A DNA stretch of 64,000 nucleotides, taken from the NCBI RefSeq assembly GCF_014078545.1, contig NZ_MU078716.1:18946-82945 (forward strand), written 5' to 3'. Each line of letters opens with the position of its first letter. Position 1 is the stretch's first letter. This document shows positions 1 to 8,293 of this stretch, in pieces. The position numbers and the translations under genes were made by a program. The stretch is from Nitrosopumilus sp. b1 (GTDB taxonomy: Archaea > Thermoproteota > Nitrososphaeria > Nitrososphaerales > Nitrosopumilaceae). Under the pieces are notes generated by a model. It was not told where the DNA came from, did not search any database, and saw nothing but the letters and a program-made list of their open reading frames with translations.

Positions 1-243
1 GGTAAGCAAAGCGAAGCTCTAGCAATTCTTGAGAGAATAAAAAAAGGCGAAAAGTTTGGAAAACTTGCAAAGGAGTTATCAACAGATACAGGCAGTGCCA
101 AAAGAGATGGAAATCTAGGATACTTTACCAAAGGAATGATGGTAAAACCATTTGAAGAGGCAGCATTCAAACTCGAGATTGGTCAGGTGTCAGAACCAGT
201 GAAAAGTGAATTTGGATATCACATCATAAAGCGAATGGGTTAG
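1..243 (+). CDS. Parvulin-type peptidyl-prolyl isomerase, C-terminal part (cut by window start)
   Basis: The reading frame is open from base 1 and stops at 241-243. It encodes the C-terminal 80 residues of a PpiC/parvulin domain (Rotamase family). Visible family signatures are the [11 protein letters not shown] segment, the D-GNLGYF turn, the [10 protein letters not shown] helix and the terminal FGYHIIKR strand. Parvulins catalyse cis-trans isomerisation of Xaa-Pro bonds during folding. Single-domain cytosolic parvulins of about 90-100 residues are known in this archaeal lineage (for example the Cenarchaeum protein), so only 10-20 residues may be missing. A longer membrane-anchored form cannot be excluded because the 5' end lies outside the window. 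Its stop overlaps the stop of the convergent helicase gene by 4 bases. Confidence 0.9.
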   Translation, partial: GKQSEALAILERIKKGEKFGKLAKELSTDTGSAKRDGNLGYFTKGMMVKPFEEAAFKLEIGQVSEPVKSEFGYHIIKRMG

Positions 244-1754
244 AGAAAATCATCTAAATTATTTTTGAGTCCACTTTTTTCCTTTTCTAGTGCTCGTGTC
301 ATCTTATCACCCATGTTCTTTGCGGCATTGATCTTTCTCTTGCCAATCCAGTAGTAGGTCTCATCAATAGTGTCCTTTGCAATTAGTACGATTAGCTTAC
401 CTGTATCACGTCTGCCAGTTCTTCCTCTTCGCTGAACATAACGAATTGAGCTAGGAACATTATCATAAAACACAACAAGATTTACTTCAGATATATCCAA
501 TCCTTCTTCCCCTACACGAGTAGCAATCAAAACTTTGTAGAGACCGTCACGGAATTTTTGCACGGTCTCAATCTGTTTTTTTTGTTTTAGACCGGTTTCA
601 CCTGCCTTTCCAATAAGAAAGCCACACTCAATTCCCATCTCAGTTAGTTTTGTGTAAATCACATCAACAGAATCCCTGTAACTTGTAAAGACTAGCACTT
701 TACCAGGAGAATTTTGAATTATCTCTTTTAGTTTTATCATTTTGCTGTGCTCTATTCCATCTTTTTGTGCTGCTTTTGCTAGATGTATTGCACGTGTAAA
801 ATTGGGATCAACCTCAAAGAGTTCCTTGACACCGACTCCTTTCTTTTTTTGTGTTCTTTCACAGAATCGTAAAAACGAAGTCACACCATGAGCTTCAAAA
901 ATATTAAGGGCATATGTGATTCGAATTGCAGTAAAGAGTGGCTTTGCTGATCTTCTGTTTTGATTTAACACAAATTGACGAATTCGAAGTAATGCAGAGA
1001 GTGATTTTTGATCAGAGATGTTTATTCCATTTTTCATTAGTTCTTGATATCTTTGATCAAGGGCCAGATTCAAGAGAGTTTGGATTGCTTTCATTTGAGG
1101 CGGCAAATCAACATTAATCCATTCTGTGTTAGTTTGCTGTACATAAGGGGCAACATCAGGACTGTCTTCACTTCGTTGCGCGACACTTTGAATTCTTAGT
1201 GTCTTCATTATCTGAGTTGCCTTTTCTTTTTCACTAGGCAAAGTAGCAGTCATTCCTACAATTCTAGCATTAGTGTGAATGATTCTTTCTGCAATGCCAG
1301 AATATGCATAATCACCTATTGTGCGATGTGCCTCATCAAAGATAACGAGGCTAAATTGTGAAGGAGAGACAATGTCTCTATCCAAATCGTTTTTTGCAAT
1401 CTCCGGAGTAGCACAAACCACGCTATTATTCCAGTTTTTTTGACGTTTAGAAATTGGATCCTCACCAGTAACTATAGAGACATCATCAATTGTGAGATTT
1501 TGTTTTAGAAATTCATAGTGTTGGTTCACTAGAACCCTAGTTGGCGCCAAAAATAAAACGCCTCCAGTTCCTTTTGATAAAAATTCAGCGATAATTTGTA
1601 GTGCAACGGTAGTTTTTCCCAAGCCCGTAGGCAAAACAATAATGCAATTTTCATTTATTGCCTGAGCAGCTAGATTTACCTGATAATCTCTTTTTTCAAT
1701 AGAGTTTTTTGTAATGTATTTTTTGTCAATATACTCTAAGGTGACCATACTCAT
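240..1754 (-). CDS. Hef/FANCM-like superfamily 2 DNA helicase, no nuclease domain
   Basis: The 504-residue protein carries all SF2 helicase motifs: Walker [10 protein letters not shown] near residue 45, DEAH (FDEAH) near 140, motif III TAT near 170, and motif [10 protein letters not shown] near 443. The DEAH box, the QRRGRTGR motif and the insert between the RecA domains match archaeal Hef and eukaryotic FANCM/Mph1, which remodel stalled replication forks. Euryarchaeal Hef carries a C-terminal ERCC4/XPF nuclease; this protein ends about 40 residues after motif VI and has none. I prefer the ATG at 1754 to an in-frame TTG one codon upstream. It converges on the parvulin gene, with overlapping stops. 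The role in fork repair comes from family knowledge. Confidence 0.9.
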   Translation of the reverse strand: MSMVTLEYIDKKYITKNSIEKRDYQVNLAAQAINENCIIVLPTGLGKTTVALQIIAEFLSKGTGGVLFLAPTRVLVNQHYEFLKQNLTIDDVSIVTGEDPISKRQKNWNNSVVCATPEIAKNDLDRDIVSPSQFSLVIFDEAHRTIGDYAYSGIAERIIHTNARIVGMTATLPSEKEKATQIMKTLRIQSVAQRSEDSPDVAPYVQQTNTEWINVDLPPQMKAIQTLLNLALDQRYQELMKNGINISDQKSLSALLRIRQFVLNQNRRSAKPLFTAIRITYALNIFEAHGVTSFLRFCERTQKKKGVGVKELFEVDPNFTRAIHLAKAAQKDGIEHSKMIKLKEIIQNSPGKVLVFTSYRDSVDVIYTKLTEMGIECGFLIGKAGETGLKQKKQIETVQKFRDGLYKVLIATRVGEEGLDISEVNLVVFYDNVPSSIRYVQRRGRTGRRDTGKLIVLIAKDTIDETYYWIGKRKINAAKNMGDKMTRALEKEKSGLKNNLDDFL

Positions 1755-1859
1755 CAAAATTACTGATTTTACTTATCGTTTTTAGGTTTCGTGTAGTTCT
1801 TTGATATGTGTTAGTCAAATATTCAGATATATTGTAAATCAACCGTTTATTGGAAGAAT

Positions 1860-2498
1860 TTAGTGGTTTATTTTAATCTCAAATAATTGTGAAATCAAAT
1901 TTTGTGCTTTGCTGGCCTCAAATTTTAGGTAATTTTGGACAAGAGAGTCTTGCAATCGGTCAATTTTTTCTGGGTATGCAAAAGATTTTGTTTGGTTTAT
2001 CTCAGAAAATGATTTGTCCAAACAAAGATAGCAAATTTGCTTTACTATGTGTTGAGCAACAATCTCTTGACCTTTTTTGTATATTGGAAATAGGTTACTC
2101 TTTCTATCAATTCCATGCGAAGTGATAGGATCTGACTTTTCATGTTTCATAATTGGTGAAATTTTGTATCCATAAAATCCAGGAGATAAACCACTGTCAA
2201 CGTATTTGTTTTTCTTATTATCAATTAATGCAATTTCTTGGTAATCAGTATCCAATGTTTTTCGAAGTATTTGGTATGATTCAACACCCAATAATTCAGA
2301 ATCCCATTGAAGAAGTAATGAGGACGAAGAATGATCACTAACACTAAAGTGGATTTCAGAAGGAGATTCAGAGGGAAGGATTCCTAGTAAATTTCCAGAA
2401 TCCCATTCTAATGAAGATGCAAAAGCATTATCAAGATACGGAATAGTACAGACCACTAGTCCAGTAATTACCATTATTGCCAATCCAATGCCCCTCAT
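1860..2498 (-). CDS. Secreted fibronectin-III-like protein with C-terminal domain shared with its neighbour
   Basis: The product has 212 residues. Residues 1-28 form a signal peptide (hydrophobic stretch IGLAIMVITGLVVCTIPYL, ending AFA-S). Residues about 45-120 resemble a fibronectin type III fold: LLLQWDSELLGVESYQILRK, then an ALIDN turn and YGYKISPI. The last 80 residues start with SHG-DR and an IYKKGQ motif, and align by eye with the C-terminus of the next upstream gene on the same strand (2594-4036), which has SHGYDR and IYKSGQ. I do not recognise the function; an exported surface or adhesion protein is likely. The 95-base gap to the upstream gene leaves cotranscription uncertain. Confidence 0.7.
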   Translation of the reverse strand: MRGIGLAIMVITGLVVCTIPYLDNAFASSLEWDSGNLLGILPSESPSEIHFSVSDHSSSSLLLQWDSELLGVESYQILRKTLDTDYQEIALIDNKKNKYVDSGLSPGFYGYKISPIMKHEKSDPITSHGIDRKSNLFPIYKKGQEIVAQHIVKQICYLCLDKSFSEINQTKSFAYPEKIDRLQDSLVQNYLKFEASKAQNLISQLFEIKINH

Positions 2499-2593
2499 GC
2501 CCAGTAGGGATAAACACTTGCATCAAATAAGGAATGAGGAAATTTTCTATTATTTTATGGCCAGATTGGAACTTTGGTGAAAAAAATAAAAGA

Positions 2594-4036
2594 TTAAGGG
2601 TGGTTTTTCTTACTGAATTTTTGTTCAGATACTTTTTCAGCCTTTAATGATTCTTCTATGATTCTTTTCTGTAGTTCGATGTCGTTTGATCTATCAACGA
2701 TGTTGTATTGTATGGTCTCAAATCCAGGATTGTCTTTCTGAAGGGTTTGACCCAACAGAATTTGATCTAATGTATCTTCTGCAATCATGGCCTGACCAGA
2801 TTTGTAGATTGAAAAGAATGCATGATTTCTATCATATCCATGTGAGGATATGTCATCGATGATCTTTTTTGCAGGCTCATAGTCTTTAATCCAAAAGCCA
2901 TCTTTCAGATGCCATGTGTTACCCATCTCATCTATGACATGTGTTTTATCATAGATTGTCAAAGTGTGTAGGTAACCTTGATTATCCATGGCCTGTACTT
3001 TCTTCAATGGATTCAACGACTTGCCTTCGATTTCAATACCGTGGTTGTAAAAGTTTTGCCAAGAGTTTTTGCGTTCATCCCAAACTTGAGTTCCTACAAT
3101 GTTGAAATCAAGGGGTGCTCTAAACGTATGATATATTGTTACGATTAGACAATTATCATCAGTTAATGCTTCATTGCATTGTCCAACATCAGTGTCTAGT
3201 CTAACGTTTTGCAAAACATTTTCTGGATCATAAACGGTTAGAGTTTCTTTTCCTTCCCAATCCTTGTCCCAGATTATTTTGGCATTGCTGCTAATCATGT
3301 ATTCTCCTTTTCCAAGACCAAAACCAAATTCAAAATGTTTGATGTTCCATGGTCCTTGGTTTTCATAGATCTTAAAGGTTGCAACATTTTCTTCTCCCAC
3401 ATTTACTTTGAGTAGTGGATACGGGGTGAAGAAGTATTCAACATCAGTGGCTCGTCCATTATAGACAAAGCCATCTTCTACCCATCGCTTTCCATCATAG
3501 TCTACACCTAATGTGGGATGAGTACAGTCCTTTGAGCAGTCACCACCACCTAAGATATCGACTCCAAAGTTACCAGACAGAGTAGCTGTATCTGCACCAA
3601 CATTGATTAGATCAGTGTTTCCTCCATCAGCATCAGCGATAGTTGTAGTACCTGCACCTTGTACGGTTGTACTAGATATTACAGGAACGTTTCCTAAACC
3701 AGTAATAGTTATTGTTAGTGAAGTGCTATCTGCACTCCATAGTCCTGTGTATGTTGTACCTCCACCGCTAATATCCGGACTAGCAAAGGTAAAGTTTGCA
3801 TTAATTTCTGCAGTTGTCATTGTTCCACCTCCAGTTGCATTTGTTGCAATATCAAAATTAATGGTCAGTGTGTCGCCTACAGAGTAGACAAGATCACCAT
3901 TATCAGGATCAGCTGCAACAAAGGTATCAAACTGTGGAACTGCTGCAAATGCATCATCAGTCAGGGTACTAAAAATTCCCAAAACTGAAAGGCTTCCCAG
4001 TAAGAGTATTGATTTTATGTTTAGTCCTTTAGCCAC
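2594..4036 (-). CDS. Large secreted surface protein, S-layer/adhesin-like
   Basis: The 480-residue protein starts with a clear signal peptide (SILLLGSLSVLGIFSTL, cleavage after AFA near residue 31). Residues 32-165 are rich in Thr, Gly, Ala and Asp, as in an extracellular beta-sandwich. A DCSKDC pair follows near 168. The middle part (170-330) is Trp- and Tyr-rich beta structure with a possible CNEALTDDNC disulfide near 290. Residues from about 395 form the SHG-DR/IYK-GQ domain shared with the gene at 1860-2498. The closing 30 residues are charged and probably helical. There is no C-terminal membrane anchor. Proteins of this layout are common among thaumarchaeal exported proteins of unknown function, and a cell-surface location is the only safe inference. 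Confidence 0.7.
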   Translation of the reverse strand: MAKGLNIKSILLLGSLSVLGIFSTLTDDAFAAVPQFDTFVAADPDNGDLVYSVGDTLTINFDIATNATGGGTMTTAEINANFTFASPDISGGGTTYTGLWSADSTSLTITITGLGNVPVISSTTVQGAGTTTIADADGGNTDLINVGADTATLSGNFGVDILGGGDCSKDCTHPTLGVDYDGKRWVEDGFVYNGRATDVEYFFTPYPLLKVNVGEENVATFKIYENQGPWNIKHFEFGFGLGKGEYMISSNAKIIWDKDWEGKETLTVYDPENVLQNVRLDTDVGQCNEALTDDNCLIVTIYHTFRAPLDFNIVGTQVWDERKNSWQNFYNHGIEIEGKSLNPLKKVQAMDNQGYLHTLTIYDKTHVIDEMGNTWHLKDGFWIKDYEPAKKIIDDISSHGYDRNHAFFSIYKSGQAMIAEDTLDQILLGQTLQKDNPGFETIQYNIVDRSNDIELQKRIIEESLKAEKVSEQKFSKKNHP

Positions 4037-4168
4037 AAAATAAATGAAATTTTTTCATACAAGTTTCTATGTTAAAACAGATCGAACAAACAATTTTTCA
4101 AATATACTATAAGAAATGATTTTTTGATGCCTGAATATCCATATATGGTAGCAAAATAGAATTTTACT

Positions 4169-4705
4169 GTGAGTGAAAAGTTCGAAAGGCCAAACTGGGA
4201 TGAATATTTTATGCTCCAGGCAGAACTTGCAAAATTGAGATCAAATTGTATGACGAGGCATGTAGGTGCTGTAATCGTTAGAAATAATCGCCAGTTAGCG
4301 ACAGGATACAATGGAACACCTCCAGGAATCAAAAATTGTTTTGAAGGAGGATGCAAGCGATGTGAGCTAAGAATGCAGGGAAAATTAGAATCTGGCGCTT
4401 CATTAGATAGATGTCTGTGCAATCATGCAGAGGCAAATGCAATAATGCATTGTGCCATTTTAGGAATAGAGGCAGGAATTGAGGGGGCGATACTATACAC
4501 TACATTTGTTCCGTGCTTAGAATGCACAAAGATGGCAATCACTATTGGAATTAAAAAATTTGTTTGTCTTGATTCGTATCCTGAAACTGATTATGACCTT
4601 CTCAAGGAAGCAGGTGTTGAAATAGTTGAGATTAACAAAGAAAAGATCCAATATTGGGCACAAAAGTTGTTTGAGGGATATGATGTCAAAGTGGTCACAA
4701 AATGA
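4169..4705 (+). CDS. Deoxycytidylate (dCMP) deaminase family protein
   Basis: The 178-residue protein contains the cytidine/deoxycytidylate deaminase zinc signature: NHAEANAI (zinc His and catalytic Glu) near residue 91 and PCLEC (two zinc Cys) near 117. Before it come GYNGTPPGIKNC and a CKRC/CLC cysteine cluster, characteristic of the ComEB/dCMP deaminase branch, which deaminates dCMP to dUMP for thymidylate synthesis. The start is GTG. TATA-like sequence near 4137-4147 puts the expected transcript start almost on the GTG, so the mRNA is probably leaderless. DNA polymerase B starts 9 bases downstream, which pairs nucleotide supply with replication in one transcript. Confidence 0.9.
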   Translation: MSEKFERPNWDEYFMLQAELAKLRSNCMTRHVGAVIVRNNRQLATGYNGTPPGIKNCFEGGCKRCELRMQGKLESGASLDRCLCNHAEANAIMHCAILGIEAGIEGAILYTTFVPCLECTKMAITIGIKKFVCLDSYPETDYDLLKEAGVEIVEINKEKIQYWAQKLFEGYDVKVVTK

Positions 4706-4710
4706 GGTGA
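4704..4710 (+). promoter_or_regulatory. Shine-Dalgarno sequence for polB
   Basis: GAGGTGA lies four bases before the TTG at 4715 and overlaps the TGA stop of the deaminase gene. It supports TTG as the true polB start and suggests translational coupling between the two genes. Confidence 0.65.
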
Positions 4711-4714
4711 GTGA

Positions 4715-7270
4715 TTGCAAAGTCAAACCACCGAAGTCCAAAATGAGATTAGAAACCTTCCACCTTCATTATTGATTTCAGCATCATATGACAATCAAAA
4801 AAAATCAGCAGTGCTGAAATTTTACGAGCCAACATCACAAAAAATTATCCTATGGTCAGACGAGATAGGCCACAAGCCATACTGCTTCTCAAAGCTAAAT
4901 CCAGAAGAGCTTGATTTTTTACAAGAAAGAGATGATGTGCTAAAAATTGAACCAGTAAAGAGGTTAGATTTACTGCGAGATGAAGAGGTCACCTTATCAA
5001 AAATCACAACAGCAGACCCATTGGCAATCGGTGGAACTCAAAGTGACAAAAGCATTAGAAATCTGATTGAGACTTGGGAGTCAGACATCAAGTACTATGA
5101 GAATTATCTGTATGATAGAAGTCTAATCATTGGAAAGTTTTACGAGATAGTTGATGGTAAGATTCAACCACATGATGTTGAGATTCCAGATGATGTCAAG
5201 CTCGCACTAAAGAGCCTGCTCTGGGACAAGTTACAAAATGACAGCATGGTAGATACAAAACAATTTGAAGAGTACATTACCGAATGGGCAAACTTGCTAA
5301 ACCAGCCAATACCAATAATGAAGAGACTAAGCTTTGATATAGAAGTAGAAGTTGAGATTGGACGCATTCCTGATCCAAAGATTGCAGAAAAAAAAGTCAC
5401 AGCAATTGGATTTAACGGAACAGATGAGCTCAAACAAATTTTTGTTTTAAGAGATCCAAACATAGAAGAAGGAAAAAATGATCTAGATGTCGATGTCAAG
5501 ATAAGATTTTTTGATGATGAAAGAGAGATGATAGAAGCAGCATTCAAACTGATTCAAGAGTTTCCTTTTGTTGTAACGTATAACGGAGATGACTTTGATA
5601 TGCCGTATCTTTACAACAGGGCAGAAAGACTAGGAATCAAAAATTCCGATAATCCACTATACATGATGCGAGACTCTGCCACTCTAAAGCACGGAGTGCA
5701 TATTGACCTATACAGAACTCTCTCAAATCGTTCATTTCAGATTTATGCATTTAGCAACAAGTACACTGATTTTTCACTAAATAGCGTCTCAAAGGCACTA
5801 CTCGGTGAAGAAAAGATCGATTATGGAGTTGATTTGGACAAGCTTACCATGTATCAGTTGGCAAACTATTGCTTTAATGATGCAAGACTCACCTACAGGT
5901 TGACTAGCTTTAACAATGACATCCTCATGAAGTTGCTAGTCGTAATTTCACGTATTGGTAGAATGCCAATTGATGATATTGCAAGAATGGGCGTATCACA
6001 ATGGATTCGCAGTCTACTATACTACGAGCACAGGCAAAGAGGAGCATTAATTCCAAAACGAGAAGAGCTAGAAAGACGGTCTTCCGGAGTGGTAAATGAT
6101 GCCGTAATCAAGGATAAAAAATATCGAGGAGGCCTAGTTGTTGAACCAATTGAAGGAATTCACTTTGATGTAACTGTGATGGACTTTGCTAGTCTGTATC
6201 CAAGCATAATCAAGGTGCGCAACATATCATATGAAACGGTAAGATGCCCCCATGAGGAGTGCAAAAAAAATACAATACCAGATACAAATCATTGGGCCTG
6301 TACAAAAAAGAATGGGATGACTGCCCTAGTCATTGGCTCCCTAAGAGACCTCAGAGTAAATTACTACAAGAGTTTATCAAAACAGGAAAACCTAACTGAA
6401 GATCAAAGACAACAGTACACAGTTGTCAGTCAAGCACTCAAAGTAATCCTAAATGCAAGCTATGGCGTAATGGGTGCTGAGATATTTCCATTATATTTTC
6501 TTCCAGCAGCAGAGGCAACTACTGCAATTGGAAGATATATCATTCTGCAAACAATCAAGCGATGTGAAGAGACAGGAATCAAAGTTCTCTATGGCGATAC
6601 TGATTCATTGTTTATAAAAAATCCAACTCGAGAGCAAATTCAAAAAGTTATAGAAAGAGCAAAAAAAGAACACGGAGTAGAGCTCGAAGTTGACAAGGAA
6701 TACAGATATGTCGTGCTAAGCAGTAGAAAGAAGAATTATCTTGGAGTGACAAAGTCTGGAAAAGTAGACGTCAAGGGATTAACTGGGAAAAAATCACACA
6801 CACCGCCATTTATCAGGACTTTATTCTATGAACTACTAGAGATACTATCCAAAGTAAAAAGTATCGAAGAGTTTAACAAAGCAAAATCACAAATTAGTAG
6901 CAAAATTGCTGAATATGGAAAAAAGGTAGAAGCAAAAGAGATTCCACTAAACGAATTGGCATTTAATGTAATGATTAGCAAAGCACCATCAGAATATGTA
7001 AAGACAGTTCCTCAGCACATTCGTGCAGCAAAATTACTGGAATCAATTAGAGAGATTAAGAAAGGAGACATCATATCCTATGTTAAAATACTCAACAAGC
7101 CAGGAGTAAAACCGGTAGAATTGGCAAGACAAGATGAAGTGGATTCAAAAAAATACATGGAGTTTTTAGAGAGTACTCTGGACCAAATTACTTCATCAAT
7201 GGGACTAGACTTTGATACAATCCTAGGCAAGCCAAAGCAGACTGGCCTTGATCAATTTTTCTGGAATTAG
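4715..7270 (+). CDS. polB: Family B DNA polymerase with proofreading exonuclease
   Basis: The 851-residue protein has the full family B order. Exonuclease motifs are SFDIEVE (about 205), YNGDDFDMPYL (about 288) and a YCFNDARLTY segment (about 388). Polymerase motifs are DFASLYPSII (about 488), KVILNASYGVMG (about 575) and YGDTDSLF (about 625). A CPHEEC plus later Cys cluster near 512-530 sits inside the palm insertion and may bind metal. The C-terminus, QTGLDQFF at 842-849, is a textbook PIP box for binding the PCNA sliding clamp. This is the replicative or repair polymerase PolB1 type. The TTG start is set by the Shine-Dalgarno GAGGTGA. A SemiSWEET-like gene follows 9 bases downstream. Confidence 0.97.
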   Translation: MQSQTTEVQNEIRNLPPSLLISASYDNQKKSAVLKFYEPTSQKIILWSDEIGHKPYCFSKLNPEELDFLQERDDVLKIEPVKRLDLLRDEEVTLSKITTADPLAIGGTQSDKSIRNLIETWESDIKYYENYLYDRSLIIGKFYEIVDGKIQPHDVEIPDDVKLALKSLLWDKLQNDSMVDTKQFEEYITEWANLLNQPIPIMKRLSFDIEVEVEIGRIPDPKIAEKKVTAIGFNGTDELKQIFVLRDPNIEEGKNDLDVDVKIRFFDDEREMIEAAFKLIQEFPFVVTYNGDDFDMPYLYNRAERLGIKNSDNPLYMMRDSATLKHGVHIDLYRTLSNRSFQIYAFSNKYTDFSLNSVSKALLGEEKIDYGVDLDKLTMYQLANYCFNDARLTYRLTSFNNDILMKLLVVISRIGRMPIDDIARMGVSQWIRSLLYYEHRQRGALIPKREELERRSSGVVNDAVIKDKKYRGGLVVEPIEGIHFDVTVMDFASLYPSIIKVRNISYETVRCPHEECKKNTIPDTNHWACTKKNGMTALVIGSLRDLRVNYYKSLSKQENLTEDQRQQYTVVSQALKVILNASYGVMGAEIFPLYFLPAAEATTAIGRYIILQTIKRCEETGIKVLYGDTDSLFIKNPTREQIQKVIERAKKEHGVELEVDKEYRYVVLSSRKKNYLGVTKSGKVDVKGLTGKKSHTPPFIRTLFYELLEILSKVKSIEEFNKAKSQISSKIAEYGKKVEAKEIPLNELAFNVMISKAPSEYVKTVPQHIRAAKLLESIREIKKGDIISYVKILNKPGVKPVELARQDEVDSKKYMEFLESTLDQITSSMGLDFDTILGKPKQTGLDQFFWN

Positions 7271-7279
7271 TGACAAAAT

Positions 7280-7561
7280 GTGTTCCTAGATGATTTTTCA
7301 CTAACAATTATTGTGATTGCCGCAGGGGTTTTGATTTTATCTGGATGGGTAGAGCAGATAATTCGAGGGTACAGAACTAAAAGCCTCAAAGATGTATCGC
7401 CATATCTAATGATACTAATCGCAATAGGGGCACTATTATGGTTAATTTACGGAATTGAAATTTTAGATCCATACATCATTGGCACAAATATTGCAGCTAT
7501 AATTCTAATGATAATCATATTTGGATTAAAGAGAAGATATGATAGAAAAAAATCATTGTGA
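7280..7561 (+). CDS. SemiSWEET/PQ-loop-like small membrane protein
   Basis: The 93-residue protein has three predicted membrane helices (about 8-25, 40-58 and 66-84), the size of a SemiSWEET (MtN3/saliva) half-transporter, which dimerises to carry sugars. Family-like elements are the Q-IRGYRTKSLKDVSPY segment after helix 1, LLWLIYGIEILDPYI between helices 2 and 3, and the conserved Asn in GTNIAAIILM. The start is GTG, 9 bases after polB, so it is probably cotranscribed with it. Substrate cannot be told from sequence, and another PQ-loop family member is possible. Confidence 0.75.
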   Translation: MFLDDFSLTIIVIAAGVLILSGWVEQIIRGYRTKSLKDVSPYLMILIAIGALLWLIYGIEILDPYIIGTNIAAIILMIIIFGLKRRYDRKKSL

Positions 7562-7603
7562 AATATTAAATACAAGAATTCGATTGGGGTTTCAGGATAA
7601 AGA

Positions 7604-8260
7604 TTGTTTGTAATAAATTGCAAAAATTATGAAGAGATTGCAGGAGAAAATATTGTAAAGTTTGTCAGGATTTGTGAAAAAATTGCCAAAAAACATAAAA
7701 TAAAAATGGCAATCGCTCCACCTCAACATCTCTTAGGAAAAATTGCCAGCAGTAAGATTACAATTCTTGCACAACATGTTGATAATACAAAAATTGGAAG
7801 TACTACAGGTTTTGTAATTCCAGAATTGATAAAAAAATCCAAAGTCAATGGATCAATTATTAATCACAGTGAGCATAGAATTCCTGGTAAAGATATAGCA
7901 GAGCTTGTCAAACGATTGAAAGAATTAAAATTAATTTCTATAGTTTGTGTAAAGAATGTTGCAGAAGTAAAAAAATATTCAAAATTAAATCCGGATTACA
8001 TTGCAATAGAGCCTCCTGAATTAATTGGTTCAGGAAAGGCAGTATCAACAGAAAAGCCAGAGCTTATCACCCAAGCAGCAAAAGCAGTACACTCTGCAAA
8101 AAACAATACGAAACTTTTATGCGGTGCCGGAATTGTTTCTGGAAAAGATGTCTCCAAAGCAATTGAGCTTGGATCTAAGGGAATTTTGGTGGCAAGTGGA
8201 ATCATCAAGGCAAAAAACTGGAATAAAATAATAGATGACTTTGCAAGGGCAATGCTTTAA
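7604..8260 (+). CDS. tpiA: Triosephosphate isomerase, archaeal type
   Basis: The 218-residue length is typical of archaeal triosephosphate isomerases, which are about 30 residues shorter than bacterial ones. Signatures are the N-terminal INCKNYEE strand with the substrate-binding Asn and Lys, the catalytic His of NHSEHR (about 87), the catalytic Glu in AIEPPELIGSGKA (about 132-142, including loop 6), and the phosphate-binding LCGAGI and LVASGI segments near the C-terminus. It interconverts dihydroxyacetone phosphate and glyceraldehyde 3-phosphate, here most likely for gluconeogenesis from fixed carbon. The TTG start gives the exact family N-terminus. It precedes PPDK on the same strand. Confidence 0.95.
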   Translation: MFVINCKNYEEIAGENIVKFVRICEKIAKKHKIKMAIAPPQHLLGKIASSKITILAQHVDNTKIGSTTGFVIPELIKKSKVNGSIINHSEHRIPGKDIAELVKRLKELKLISIVCVKNVAEVKKYSKLNPDYIAIEPPELIGSGKAVSTEKPELITQAAKAVHSAKNNTKLLCGAGIVSGKDVSKAIELGSKGILVASGIIKAKNWNKIIDDFARAML

Positions 8261-8293
8261 AACCCCCTAAAATTCAGTGGATTCCTAGGAAAA

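Noticed and set aside
4072..4422. 116-residue minus-strand open frame over the deaminase gene
   Set aside because: Antisense shadow of a well-supported gene, with no recognisable domain. The same applies to the many other overlapping frames in the window.
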